Position numbers and translations under genes: made by a program. The notes under the pieces were generated by a model. The model did no database searches and was not told the DNA's origin. It worked only from the letters and a program-made list of their open reading frames with translations. Shown one piece after another: positions 24,624-33,319 of a stretch of 64,000 nt of DNA. Source of the DNA: Prado023 sp963798745 (GTDB taxonomy: Bacteria > Actinomycetota > Actinomycetes > S36-B12 > CAIYMF01); NCBI GenBank assembly GCA_963798745.1, contig CAWCUF010000005.1, positions 124,001 through 188,000 on the forward strand, read 5' to 3'. How positions within the stretch are numbered: position 1 is the stretch's first letter; every line of letters begins with the position of its first letter.

Positions 24624-25363
24624 AGGCCGGACTCGTCGGTGCGCACCAGGATGCGCCGACACTCCTCGCAGCGCACCACCTCGTCGGGGGCGGCCGCCCG
24701 GATCCGGCCGAGGTCCCCCGGCGGCATGGTCAGTTGGCAGCCCTGGCAGCGGCCGCGGTGCAACGGCGCCGCGCCGAGTCCCCCGGAGCTGGCGCGGATC
24801 TTGTCGTAGAGCGCGAGCAGGTCCGCCGGGATGTCGCCGACCACCCGGTCGCGCTCACCCTGCACCCGAGCCGCCTCGGCGTCGATGTCGGCGAACGAGG
24901 CGTCCCGGTCCCGCTCGGCGCGCGCACGAGCTCCGGTGAGCTCGGCCAGCTGCGCGGCGACCTCCACCGCCCGCGACTGGGCGTCCTCGAGCTTCTCCAT
25001 CACCTCGAGTTCGGCGTCCTCGAGGTCGCCGACCCGCTTGGCGAGGTTCGCGATCTCGTGCTGGAGATCGCCGAGCTGGCGCGCGGAGGCCACCGACCCG
25101 GCATCGAGCAGCTTCTGGTCGCGCGCGATGCGCTCGCGGACCTGGGCCACATCGCCCTCGGCCCTGCTCATCTCGCGCTCCAGGTCCGAGACCGCGGTGC
25201 GCACGGCCACGTCCTTGTCTCGCAGTTGGGCGGCGCGGGTTCCGAGTTCGGCCAGTTCGGCGATCTGCGGCACCGCGCGGCGCCGGTGGTCCAACTGGCC
25301 CAGCACGGTGTCCAGGTCCTGCAGGTCGAGCAGTCGCAACTGCGCAGAGCTGTCAGCGCGCAT
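24620..25363 (-). CDS. C4-type zinc-ribbon, coiled-coil protein
   Basis: 247 aa. Residues 1-190 are an almost continuous coiled coil (TRAAQLRDKDVAVRTAVSDL, ANLAKRVGDLEDAELEVMEK). The C-terminus has a zinc ribbon: CQGCQLTMPP ... VRCEECRRIL, two CxxC knuckles. This is the family of mycobacterial Rv2229c, found next to Rv2228c/Rv2230c throughout actinobacteria. Proposed roles are as nucleic-acid or ribosome-associated scaffold; none is certain. It overlaps the Nif3 gene by 11 bp and the RNase H gene by 4 bp, so the three form one translationally coupled operon. Confidence 0.9.
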   Translation of the reverse strand: MRADSSAQLRLLDLQDLDTVLGQLDHRRRAVPQIAELAELGTRAAQLRDKDVAVRTAVSDLEREMSRAEGDVAQVRERIARDQKLLDAGSVASARQLGDLQHEIANLAKRVGDLEDAELEVMEKLEDAQSRAVEVAAQLAELTGARARAERDRDASFADIDAEAARVQGERDRVVGDIPADLLALYDKIRASSGGLGAAPLHRGRCQGCQLTMPPGDLGRIRAAAPDEVVRCEECRRILVRTDESGL

Positions 25364-26522
25364 GGGTGGGCCTCCCCACGTGGAAAGTCCACGGATCGGT
25401 GACGGTGGTGGACACGGTAGTGCTCAGCGCGAACCCGGCGGCGCTGGCGTCCTGTTCGAGCAGTCGCGCGGCCTGCGGCAACCACATCCACTCGGCTGCC
25501 CAGTGCGCGACATCCAGCAGCGCGCACCCGCCGGCCTCGAGGTGCTCGCAGGCCCGATGGTGACGCAGGTCGGAGGTCAGGTAGGCATCGGCTCCCGCGG
25601 CATCGGCCAGAGCGAGCATCGAGTCCCCGGACCCGCCACAGATCGCGATCCGGCGCACCTGGCGATGTGGGTCGCCGGCCACCCGCACCCCGTGGGCGGT
25701 GCTCGGCAGGGTCGCGGCCACGAGGTCGGCGAAGGCGGACAGCGGCATCGGATCGACCAGCTCCCCGACGCGACCCCCGCCCCGACCACTGGGCGTCCCG
25801 GCCAGCTCGATGACGTCGAACGCCGGCTCCTCGTAGGGATGCGCGGAACGCAGCGCGCCCAGCACCGCCCCCCGGCGGCTGCGCGGCGCGATCAGCTGCA
25901 CCATCGACTCCGCGACCGTCTCGATGCGTCCGACCGCACCGATCGCGGGCTGGGCGTCGGCCAACGGGCGGAACGTGCCGGTGCCCGGCGAGGTGAACGC
26001 GGCCCGCTCGTAGTTTCCGATCCGTCCGGCACCCGCACCGGCCATCGCGTCGATGAGACGCTCGGCGTCCTGCTCAGGGACGAACACCACGAACTTGTCG
26101 CGCGGGTCCGGCTCGGCGTCCAGAGCGTCCAGCGGCTCCACGTCGTGCAGGTCCAGCGCGGTCGCGATCGCGTCGGACACCCCGGGCCGGGCGTTGTCGG
26201 CGTTGGTGTGGGCTGCGAGCAGCCCGATCCCGGCACGGATGAGCCGGTGCACGACTCGACCCTTGAACCCATCGGCGGACACCCCATGCACCCCGGACAG
26301 GAACAGCGGATGGTGGGTGACCAGCAGTTGCACCCCATCGGCGATGGCTTCGTCCACGACGGCAGCGACCGGGTCAACAGCGAACAGGACCGACTCGACC
26401 GGCTCGGCAGGATCCCCGCACACCAGCCCGACGCGGTCCCACGAGTCAGCCGTGCGGGGGTCGTATCGCCGGTGCAGCAGGTCAACGACCTCGCCCAAAG
26501 TGGGAATCGCGGCGCTGGACAC
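25353..26522 (-). CDS. Nif3-like dinuclear metal-center protein (GTP cyclohydrolase 1 type 2 family)
   Basis: 389 aa. LGEVVDLLHRRYDPRTADSWDRVGLV and QLLVTHHPLFL (metal ligands of THHP), AAHTNADNARPGV, the central insertion that forms a PII/CutA-like domain with the hexamer, and the C-terminal ICGGSGDSML ... LTSDLRHHRACEH and DVAHWAAEW (His, Glu) are all family features. Nif3/YbgI proteins form hexamers with dinuclear metal sites; in M. tuberculosis this is Rv2230c. The biological substrate is unsettled. First gene of the operon with the zinc-ribbon protein and RNase H/phosphatase. Confidence 0.93.
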   Translation of the reverse strand: MSSAAIPTLGEVVDLLHRRYDPRTADSWDRVGLVCGDPAEPVESVLFAVDPVAAVVDEAIADGVQLLVTHHPLFLSGVHGVSADGFKGRVVHRLIRAGIGLLAAHTNADNARPGVSDAIATALDLHDVEPLDALDAEPDPRDKFVVFVPEQDAERLIDAMAGAGAGRIGNYERAAFTSPGTGTFRPLADAQPAIGAVGRIETVAESMVQLIAPRSRRGAVLGALRSAHPYEEPAFDVIELAGTPSGRGGGRVGELVDPMPLSAFADLVAATLPSTAHGVRVAGDPHRQVRRIAICGGSGDSMLALADAAGADAYLTSDLRHHRACEHLEAGGCALLDVAHWAAEWMWLPQAARLLEQDASAAGFALSTTVSTTVTDPWTFHVGRPTHAR

Positions 26523-26581
26523 CCCCGAACACTACCGGCGCGCGCCGCCGAGCGCCCCGCACCCGCCCAGAGGCGAATCGC

Positions 26582-26653
26582 TCCAACTCTCGGCGACGAT
26601 TCGGTGGTTCATCCAAGTTTCGTGGGTCATGAACCCCTCGAACTTGGATCGAT
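26582..26653. repeat. 72-nt structured intergenic repeat, copy A
   Basis: Same 72-nt layout as 38112-38183: TCCAASTCTCGGCG, 12 variable nt, TTCATCCAAGT, 15 variable nt, CCCCTCGAASTTGGA then KCGAT. The second and last blocks are inverted complements (ATCCAAGTT with AACTTGGAT) and enclose an apical stem, here GGGT-CATGA-ACCC. It lies between the Nif3 gene and the ACP-like gene. Confidence 0.7.
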
Positions 26654-26679
26654 CAGGGGGCGCGGTGAGCGCGGAGCCA

Positions 26680-26721
26680 GGGGCGCGGTGCGAGGGGCGC
26701 GGTGCGAGGGGCGCGGAGCGA
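26680..26721. repeat. 14-nt tandem repeat, three units
   Basis: GGGGCGCGGTGCGA at 26680-26693 and 26694-26707, and GGGGCGCGGAGCGA at 26708-26721. A looser GGGGGCGCGGTGAGC precedes it. Simple slippage-type expansion in a GC-rich gap. Confidence 0.85.
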
Positions 26722-26794
26722 GGTGCCCAGCCGCGCCGGGCGTGCGGTCGCGAGGGCGCGGCCGCGCAGGGTGCGGTGGGCGAGTTCGACCCGG

Positions 26795-27040
26795 CTACGG
26801 GAGTCGGGGGGCGAGGTAGGCCACTGCTCCGTCGACGGTGTCGAGGTGCCGGTAGTCGTCCTCACCGATGTTGGCGTGCAGGGCGTCGGCGAGCAGGGCC
26901 ACGTACTCGAGGAAGGCCCCCGGGCTGAGGTTGGCCTGCTCGCGCAGCGAGCGGGTCGGGTCGAGCGTGCCGGGCTCGATGCCGGGGGCGACGAGGCCGA
27001 CCGCTCCCATCACCACGTGGTGCGCGCGTTCAGTGTTCAC
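26795..27040 (-). CDS. Acyl-carrier-like protein without the usual phosphopantetheine serine
   Basis: 81 aa from GTG 27040, with GGAGGG 6 nt upstream. The chain reads GLVAPGIEPGTLDPTRSLRE, then QANLSPGAFLEYVALLADAL and EDDYRHLDTVDGAVAYLA. This follows the length and helix pattern of small actinobacterial acyl carrier proteins (LDPDADLREQLDLDSMDFLNFV ... DYPRLATLDGAVAYL) closely. But at the prosthetic-group site the D-S-(L/M) triplet is replaced by S-P-G, so a 4'-phosphopantetheine arm cannot be attached in the normal place. It may be a scaffold or a nonfunctional ACP. It is adjacent to tRNA-Val. Confidence 0.6.
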   Translation of the reverse strand: MNTERAHHVVMGAVGLVAPGIEPGTLDPTRSLREQANLSPGAFLEYVALLADALHANIGEDDYRHLDTVDGAVAYLAPRLP

Positions 27041-27121
27041 AGCTTCCCTCCGGTTCTGCGACGCCTGTCGCCGGAGGACGCTCGGCGGGGCGGTGCAGGT
27101 GGGTCGAACGGGTGCGGCCAG

Positions 27122-27194
27122 TGGGCCCGGCCGGGCTCGAACCGACGACCTACCCGGTGTAAGCGGGTTGCGCTACCAGCTGCGCCACGGGCCC
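27122..27194 (-). tRNA. tRNA-Val (anticodon UAC)
   Basis: 73 nt. GGGCCCG (5') pairs with CGGGCCC (3') as acceptor stem, D arm GCGCAGCTGGTAGCGC, anticodon loop CTTACAC giving UAC, T arm GTCGGTTCGAGCCCGGC, discriminator A; CCA is not encoded. Confidence 0.95.
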
Positions 27195-27278
27195 GCCGGC
27201 AAGCGTACGCATAGCGATGCCTTCCACCAAAGGCATCGCGAGCCGGGAGCGCGCGAACCGCAGGCAGGTTCGCCTGGA

Positions 27279-27737
27279 TCAGTCGAGCTCGGCCAAGGCG
27301 GCCCGGTAGGCACCCGGATCACGCACCTCGCCCGGCCCGTTCACGACCGACCAGCGCACGACACCCGCACGGTCCAGGACGAAGGTCGCTCGGGTCGCCT
27401 TCCCACCTGCCTCGGCCATGAACACGCCGTACTGCTGGGCGACGGCACCGTGCGGCCAGAAATCGCTGAGCAGGTCGAAGCCCAGGCCCTCCTGCTCGGC
27501 GAACGCCTTCAGCGCGTGCTTGGTGTCCACCGAGACACCCAGCAGCACCGTGTCGTCGTCGAAATCGCCGCGCCGATCACGCAGGTCGCACAGCTCGGTG
27601 GTGCACAACGGGGAGAACGCGAACGGGTAGAACACCAGGACCACCTTGCGTCCGCGCAGGTCCGACAGGGTGACCTTCTGGCCCTCCTGGTTGACCAACG
27701 TGAAATCCGGGGCGGCCTGCCCCACCTTGACCGACAT
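27279..27737 (-). CDS. ahpE: AhpE-type 1-Cys peroxiredoxin
   Basis: 152 aa. The peroxidatic cysteine is C45 in FYPFAFSPLCTTEL; LLSDFWPHGAVAQQYGVF and RATFVLDRAGVVRWS agree closely with mycobacterial AhpE. A second Cys at position 50 sits unusually close to C45 and may help resolution of the sulfenate. The enzyme reduces hydroperoxides and peroxynitrite, in mycobacteria with mycothiol/mycoredoxin as reductant. It is divergent from the MDMPI-fold gene, which also belongs to a thiol-linked family. Confidence 0.93.
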   Translation of the reverse strand: MSVKVGQAAPDFTLVNQEGQKVTLSDLRGRKVVLVFYPFAFSPLCTTELCDLRDRRGDFDDDTVLLGVSVDTKHALKAFAEQEGLGFDLLSDFWPHGAVAQQYGVFMAEAGGKATRATFVLDRAGVVRWSVVNGPGEVRDPGAYRAALAELD

Positions 27738-27816
27738 GTGAGTACCTCCACTCGCTGCGCCGACTGCGCCGACTGCGCCGCGGGCGATTCTGCCGCCGAC
27801 AGGGCAGGATTGGCCA

Positions 27817-28740
27817 ATGGCCGAACCGCATCCCCTCCCGCCCGGGCTCGAGCCGGAGCCGCATGAGCACGGCCGAGCCTCGGGAGACCTGGAGACGCTG
27901 GCCGCCGATATCGATCGCGCCTGGGAGCTCTTCGAGGCCGTGGCCCGGGCCGTTGACCTGACCGCACCCTCACGCAAGGCTGGTTGGACGGCGAAGGAGA
28001 TGATCGCGCGGCTCGGCCAGTGGCAGTTCGGCCGCACTCTGGAGCACATGCTCGCCGATGCCCACGACGGCGACGCCGACCGCTACGACGCCGATGCGGT
28101 CGACGAGCAGATCAGGGTGGCCACCGCCGACCTGCCTGACGAGGACATCCTGGCCTCGTTGTCCCGGGCGCGGGCCACCACCTCGGATTGGTTGGCCTCC
28201 GACGGCCCGGCCACCTGGGGCCTGGTGCACACCTCCTCACCGCTGGGACCGCTGCCCATCCTGACCGTGATGAACGCCATGACCTACCAGTTGAGCATCT
28301 CCGCGCTGGACCTCGAGCCCGCCGGTGTCCTGGCCCCCGAGGAGTTGCTGGAGATCGGCCTCGACGCACTCGTGGACGCCACCGGGGCCCTCGCGGGCCG
28401 CAAGCACGTGACCGGATCATTCACCGCCATCACTCCCGAGCGGATCGTGGGGGCCGGCGCCCGCGGCGGGCACTGGCGCACCGCGCAGCTCGACGAGGAC
28501 CCGCATGCCGGCCCGGGCGTGGTGGCCCCGACCCGGGTGATCATGGACGCGACCAGCGGCCGGGGGAACGTGACCCACTTCTACCGCACCGGCGTGCTGC
28601 AGGTCCGCGACCTCCCTGGGCTGGTGCGCCTGGCGCCGGTGCTCGACGGGGTGCCCGGCGTGCCGCCGATGGGCGCGATCGGGCGAGCGATCACCGTTGT
28701 CGACGCGGTCGGCGGGCTGTTCGGAAGGTTGCGCCGCTGA
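27817..28740 (+). CDS. MDMPI/DinB-fold (maleylpyruvate isomerase N-terminal-like) protein
   Basis: 307 aa. Residues 25-170 look like the four-helix DinB/MDMPI domain (DLETLAADIDRAWELFEAVA, GWTAKEMIARLGQWQFGRTLE) of mycothiol-dependent or metal-dependent enzymes of actinobacteria. The C-terminal half (GSFTAITPERIVGAGARGGH, RVIMDATSGRGNVTHFYRTG) resembles the SCP2-like half often attached. The metal-binding His triad is not obvious, so enzymatic activity is uncertain. Beginning with ATG 27817. Confidence 0.6.
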   Translation: MAEPHPLPPGLEPEPHEHGRASGDLETLAADIDRAWELFEAVARAVDLTAPSRKAGWTAKEMIARLGQWQFGRTLEHMLADAHDGDADRYDADAVDEQIRVATADLPDEDILASLSRARATTSDWLASDGPATWGLVHTSSPLGPLPILTVMNAMTYQLSISALDLEPAGVLAPEELLEIGLDALVDATGALAGRKHVTGSFTAITPERIVGAGARGGHWRTAQLDEDPHAGPGVVAPTRVIMDATSGRGNVTHFYRTGVLQVRDLPGLVRLAPVLDGVPGVPPMGAIGRAITVVDAVGGLFGRLRR

Positions 28741-28781
28741 AGCGCTGCGCTCCTGTGACCCGCAGCGGCAGGATCACAGCG

Positions 28782-29198
28782 CTACTGGCGCGACACCATC
28801 CGGATGCCCTGCCAGTTGCTCAGCGTCAGAGTCGTGGTCCGCCGCAGCCCACAGGTCTCGGCGGCGTCGGCGATGTCGGCCGGCTCCAGTGCCCCGGATC
28901 GACCGAACTTGGGCGTGACCAGCCAGATCACCCCGTTGTCCGCCAGCGGCGGCATGGCATCGACCAGTGCGTCGACCAGGTCGCCGTCCCCCTCACGCCA
29001 CCAGAGCACCACGACGTCGACGACACCGTCGAAGTCCTCGTCGACGACCTGTTCACCGGTCGCGGCCACGACCGCGTCGGCGATCAGGTCGTCGGTGTCC
29101 GTGTCGTAGCCGAGCTCCTGGACGGTCATCCCCGATCGGATGCCCAGCCGCGTGGCCAGCGCCGATGCCTGATCGGCGTCGTCGGCCGTTGCGCCCAC
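28782..29198 (-). CDS. DUF3052 protein
   Basis: 138 aa starting MGATADDADQASALATRLGI. The segments QELGYDTDTDDLIADAVVAA, LWWREGDGDLVDALVDAMPP and IWLVTPKFGRSGALEPADI identify DUF3052, a family found almost only in actinobacteria and repeatedly next to aceE. No catalytic residues are known. It is divergent from aceE; the 162-bp spacer must contain both promoters. Confidence 0.9.
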   Translation of the reverse strand: MGATADDADQASALATRLGIRSGMTVQELGYDTDTDDLIADAVVAATGEQVVDEDFDGVVDVVVLWWREGDGDLVDALVDAMPPLADNGVIWLVTPKFGRSGALEPADIADAAETCGLRRTTTLTLSNWQGIRMVSRQ

Positions 29199-29360
29199 CT
29201 GCTACCCCTCATTCCATGCCGCTGCCGCGACGCATGTTCGCGCGGTCGTTTGGGCAAGTATGGTCCGCACGGGGCCGCAACGCCCACCTCAACGCGCACG
29301 TGCCGCCCGGAACCGGAATAGTTGCCCGCGCGCAGACCTACATCCACCGGAGGCACCCCT

Positions 29361-32087
29361 GTGTTCGAATACGACCCGCTCATGCCCGGCGGCCTGCCTG
29401 ACCAGTACGTCGACGGCGACCCCGCAGAGACCAACGAGTGGCTCGACTCCTTCGACGCCCTTGTAGAGCACGCCGGACCGGCCCGGGCCCGGCACATCAT
29501 GCTCGAACTGCTGCGCCGCTCGGCTGAGCGCAGCGTCGGCATCCCCGCCCTGCGCAGCACGGACTACATCAACACGATCTCCCCGGAGAAGGAACCCAAG
29601 TTCCCCGGCGACGAGAAGATGGAGTACCGGATCCGTGCCATGACCCGCTGGAACGCTGCGATGCTCGTGCATCGCGCCCAGCGCCCCGGGGTCGGTGTCG
29701 GCGGGCACATCTCCAGCTACGCCTCCTCGGCCGCGATGTACGAGGTGGGCTTCAACCACTTCTTCAAGGGGCCGGACGCGCCCGGCGGTGGGGACCAGAT
29801 CTTCTTCCAGGGACATGCCTCCCCCGGGATCTACGCCCGCGCGTTCCTCGAGGGTCAGCTCAGCGAGGCCCAGCTCGACGGGTTCCGCCAGGAGCTCTCG
29901 CACCCGGGCGGCAGCCTGCCCAGCTACCCGCACCCCCGGCTCATGCCGGAGTTCTGGCAGTTCCCGACCGTGTCGATGGGCCTGGGGCCGCTGAACGCGA
30001 TCTACCAGGCCCGGTTCAACCGCTACCTGCTCAACCGTGGGATCAAGGACACCAGCCAGCAGCACGTCTGGGCCTTCCTCGGCGACGGCGAGACCGACGA
30101 GCCCGAGTCGCTGGGCAACATCGACCTGGCTGCTCGTGAGGGGCTGGACAACCTCACCTTCGTCATCAACTGCAACCTCCAGCGCCTCGACGGCCCGGTG
30201 CGTGGCAACGGCAACATCATCCAGGAGCTGGAGTCCAGCTTCCGGGGCGCGGGCTGGAACGTCATCAAGGTGATCTGGGGTCGCGGGTGGGACAAGCTGC
30301 TGGCCCGCGACGTCGACGGCGCGCTGGTCAAGCTGATGAACAACACCCCGGACGGCAACTACCAGACCTACCGCGGCGAGGACGTGAGCTTCCTGCGGGA
30401 GAACTTCTTCGGCCGGGACCCCCGGGTGGCCGCGATGGTCGCCGACATCCCGGACAAGGAGCTCTGGGCGCTCAAGCGCGGCGGGATGGACTACCGCAAG
30501 CTGTACGCGGCCTACAAGACCGCGATGGACCACACCGGGCAGCCGACGGTGATCCTGGCCAAGACGATCAAGGGTTGGTCCCTGGGCCAGCACTTCGAGA
30601 GCCGCAACGCCACCCACCAGATGAAGAAGCTCTCGCACGAGGACCTCAAGACCTTCCGTGACCGGCTGGGCATCCCGATCCCCGACGAGCAGCTCGACAA
30701 GTACCTGCCGCCCTACTACAAGCCCGACGCCGACGACGAGCTCATGGCCTACATGATGTCCCGGCGCGAGGCCCTCGGCGGCTCGATGCCCAGGCGCCGC
30801 GCGGTGTCCCGGCCGCTGCCCCAACCGCCGGAGAAGACCTTCGACATCGTCACCCGCGGCTCGGGCAAGCAGGAGGTCGCCACCACGATGGCCTTCGTCC
30901 GGCTGCTCAAGGACCTCACCCGCGACCCGGACATCGGCTACCGGTTCGTGCCGATCATCCCCGACGAGGCCCGCACGTTCGGCGTGGACGCCCTGTTCCC
31001 GACCCTGAAGATCTACAACCCGAAGGGCCAGAACTACCTGTCGGTCGACCGGGAGCTGATGCTGAGCTACAAGGAGGCCACCAACGGCCAGATCCTGCAC
31101 GAGGGGATCAACGAGGCCGGATCCGTGGCCTCGTTCACCGCCGCCGGATCGTCGTACTCCACGCACGACCAGCCGATGATCCCGGTCTACATCTTCTACT
31201 CGATGTTCGGGTTCCAGCGCACCGGCGACGGGCTGTGGGCAGCCGGTGACCAGATGGCCCGGGGCTTCGTGATGGGCGCGACGGCGGGGCGCACCACGCT
31301 CAACGGCGAGGGCCTGCAGCACGAGGACGGCCACAGCCACCTGATCGCGATGACCAACCCCGCGGTGGTGGCCTACGACCCGGCCTACTCCTACGAGATC
31401 GGGCACATCGTGCGCGACGGCCTGCGCCGGATGTACGGCGAGGACTCGGAGAACATCTACTACTACATCACCATCTACAACGAGCCCTACGTACAGCCCA
31501 AGCAGCCCGAGGGCCTCGACGTCGAAGGCGTGCTCAAGGGCATGTACCTGCTCGCACCGGCGAGCGCCGAGCACGAGCGGCGCGCGCAGGTGCTGGCCTC
31601 GGGCGTGGCGGTGCCGTGGGCGCTGAAGGCGCAGCAACTACTCGCCGACGAGTGGGGCGTGGCCGCCGACGTGTGGTCGGTGACCTCGTGGACAGAACTG
31701 CGCCGCGACGGCCTGGACGCCGACCGGCACAACCTGTTCGAGCCGACCGGCGAGGTCAAGGTGCCCTACGTGACCACCCGTCTCGAGGGGCAGCCCGGCC
31801 CGGTCGTGGCGGTCTCGGACTACATGCACGCCCTGCCCGACCTGCTGCGCCCCTGGGTGCCCGGCGACTTCGCGACCCTGGGCACCGACGGCTGGGGGAT
31901 GTCGGACACCCGAGGGGCGCTGCGCCGGCACTTCCTGGTCGACGCCGAGTCGATCGTGTGCCGCACGCTGCTGTCGCTGGCAGAGCGTGGCGAGATCGGC
32001 CGCGAGGTCGTGCGCGAGGCGCTGGACAAGTACCGGTTGTGGGACCCGACCGCCGCGGACGCGGGCAGCACCGAGGGCAGCGGGTGA
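29361..32087 (+). CDS. aceE: Pyruvate dehydrogenase E1 component, homodimeric
   Basis: 908 aa from GTG 29361, which has CCGGAGG 7-8 nt upstream. Family landmarks: LRSTDYINTI near residue 70, GGHISSYASSA, the thiamine-diphosphate motif GDGETDEPESLGNI ... VINCNLQRLDGPV, AKTIKGWSLG, and C-terminal DQPMIPVYIFYSMFGFQRTGD. The enzyme decarboxylates pyruvate and transfers the acetyl group to the E2 lipoyl domains. Length is as expected (about 900). The acetyltransferase gene starts inside its stop codon (GTGA), so translation is coupled. Promoter lies in 29199-29360. Confidence 0.97.
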   Translation: MFEYDPLMPGGLPDQYVDGDPAETNEWLDSFDALVEHAGPARARHIMLELLRRSAERSVGIPALRSTDYINTISPEKEPKFPGDEKMEYRIRAMTRWNAAMLVHRAQRPGVGVGGHISSYASSAAMYEVGFNHFFKGPDAPGGGDQIFFQGHASPGIYARAFLEGQLSEAQLDGFRQELSHPGGSLPSYPHPRLMPEFWQFPTVSMGLGPLNAIYQARFNRYLLNRGIKDTSQQHVWAFLGDGETDEPESLGNIDLAAREGLDNLTFVINCNLQRLDGPVRGNGNIIQELESSFRGAGWNVIKVIWGRGWDKLLARDVDGALVKLMNNTPDGNYQTYRGEDVSFLRENFFGRDPRVAAMVADIPDKELWALKRGGMDYRKLYAAYKTAMDHTGQPTVILAKTIKGWSLGQHFESRNATHQMKKLSHEDLKTFRDRLGIPIPDEQLDKYLPPYYKPDADDELMAYMMSRREALGGSMPRRRAVSRPLPQPPEKTFDIVTRGSGKQEVATTMAFVRLLKDLTRDPDIGYRFVPIIPDEARTFGVDALFPTLKIYNPKGQNYLSVDRELMLSYKEATNGQILHEGINEAGSVASFTAAGSSYSTHDQPMIPVYIFYSMFGFQRTGDGLWAAGDQMARGFVMGATAGRTTLNGEGLQHEDGHSHLIAMTNPAVVAYDPAYSYEIGHIVRDGLRRMYGEDSENIYYYITIYNEPYVQPKQPEGLDVEGVLKGMYLLAPASAEHERRAQVLASGVAVPWALKAQQLLADEWGVAADVWSVTSWTELRRDGLDADRHNLFEPTGEVKVPYVTTRLEGQPGPVVAVSDYMHALPDLLRPWVPGDFATLGTDGWGMSDTRGALRRHFLVDAESIVCRTLLSLAERGEIGREVVREALDKYRLWDPTAADAGSTEGSG

Positions 32088-33196
32088 GTTCACCCAGCCC
32101 CGGACGACCGGAGCGTGTTCTGGCCGAGGCCATCGGGAACCTTCCCGGTGGCCTTGTCGCCATGCCGACCACGCCCGCGGACGTGCCCGAGGTGGTCGCG
32201 ATCGTTCGGGCCGTCGAGCTGGCTGGGTGCGGGCACTCGGATGCCAACGAGGTGGAGGTCGCTGACGAACTGGGTGCCCCGAACTGCCGATGGGGCGAGG
32301 GTGGGGTGGTCGTGCGTCGCGGGGAGGCGCTGGCGGCCGTGGTGATCAGTGCCGACGGGCTGGCGCAGGGTCGCGGCTGGGACTTCGACCTGTACGTGCG
32401 GCCCGGGGAGCCGGACGCTGCGGCGATCATCGACGCACTGATCGAGGGCTGCGTGCAGGAGGGTCGCACGCGCTGGGCGCTGCTCGGGGACGCGCGCCCG
32501 GTCGAGCATGAACACGCCAGGACGACCCGCTCGTTCAGCTTCGCCAATGACGCCGTTCTGCGGGCTGCCCTCGAGGCTCGGGGTTTCGCTGAGAAGCGGC
32601 GCTACTGGCGGATGCGCATCGACCATGGCGCGGTATCGGACCTTTCGGTGGGCGCGGGATCGGACGGTCCGGTCGGTGCACCCGACACGCGGTCCGGGAC
32701 CGTGCCCAGCACGCCCGATATGACGGCGTCGACTGTTCCGCACGGCTACTCGATCGAACTCGCTGGGACCGACGAGGCCACCCAACGTGCGATCCACCAC
32801 GTGAGCAACCAGGCGTTCGCCGACCACTTCGACTCGACGCCGCTCGAGTTCGAGGCCTGGCGCGCGCAGATGATCGGGCCCACCTATGCGCCCGATCACT
32901 GGTTGGTGGCCCGCTCCGAGGGCGCCATCGTCGGATTCGCGCTGGGCAGCAACCGGTACGCGGACATGGGCGCCGGCTACCTGGCCAGCCTCGCGGTCCT
33001 GGCCGAGCACCGGGGCCGCGGTGTGGCCAGCGCCCTGTTGCGGGCCGGATTCGCCGCGGACCGCGACCGCGGCCTCGGTGCCAGCACCCTGCACTGCGAC
33101 GCCCAGAACACCACGGGTGCGACGCACATCTACCGCAGCGCCGGGATGCACGTGGACCAGGAGGTCCTTGCCCTGCACCGCCAACTGCCCACCTGA
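32084..33196 (+). CDS. Two-domain GNAT N-acetyltransferase
   Basis: 370 aa from GTG 32084, overlapping the aceE stop by 3 bp. Two halves: residues 1-180 are a GNAT-like domain with WDFDLYVRPGEPDAAAIIDALI and ARTTRSFSFANDAVLRAALEARGF; residues 215-370 are a second, complete GNAT domain with motif A VLAEHRGRGVASALLRAGFAADRDRG (acetyl-CoA pyrophosphate loop RGRGVA) and the final NTTGATHIYRSAGM. The fused arrangement resembles mycothiol synthase-like enzymes but lacks enough specific sequence to say so. It follows aceE as the second gene of the operon. Confidence 0.8.
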   Translation: MSSPSPGRPERVLAEAIGNLPGGLVAMPTTPADVPEVVAIVRAVELAGCGHSDANEVEVADELGAPNCRWGEGGVVVRRGEALAAVVISADGLAQGRGWDFDLYVRPGEPDAAAIIDALIEGCVQEGRTRWALLGDARPVEHEHARTTRSFSFANDAVLRAALEARGFAEKRRYWRMRIDHGAVSDLSVGAGSDGPVGAPDTRSGTVPSTPDMTASTVPHGYSIELAGTDEATQRAIHHVSNQAFADHFDSTPLEFEAWRAQMIGPTYAPDHWLVARSEGAIVGFALGSNRYADMGAGYLASLAVLAEHRGRGVASALLRAGFAADRDRGLGASTLHCDAQNTTGATHIYRSAGMHVDQEVLALHRQLPT

Positions 33197-33257
33197 CCGC
33201 AGCCAAGCGACTGGCCCGGGAGGGTTTCCCCTGCCCGGGCCAGCCGGCTCCTCCCCC

Positions 33258-33319
33258 GAGGTCTGTGCGCTGCACCACCGGATGCAGTGAGGTCCGTGCG
33301 CTACACCACCTGGTGCAGC
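33258..33319. repeat. 31-nt tandem duplication including the 3' end of the DUF3145 gene
   Basis: GAGGTCTGTGCGCTGCACCA (33258 on) and GAGGTCCGTGCGCTACACCA (33289 on) with the following 11 nt, 27 of 31 identical. The second copy carries the last codons and stop (CTA, minus-strand TAG at 33301-33303) of the DUF3145 gene. Confidence 0.8.

Noticed and set aside
27122..27194. tRNA-Val as integration site for a mobile element
   Set aside because: No integrase, no duplicated tRNA 3' end in the flanks, and neighbouring genes are ordinary chromosomal ones.
29289..31637. Long minus-strand open stretch opposite aceE
   Set aside because: No ribosome binding site or domain; wholly antisense to a confident aceE.
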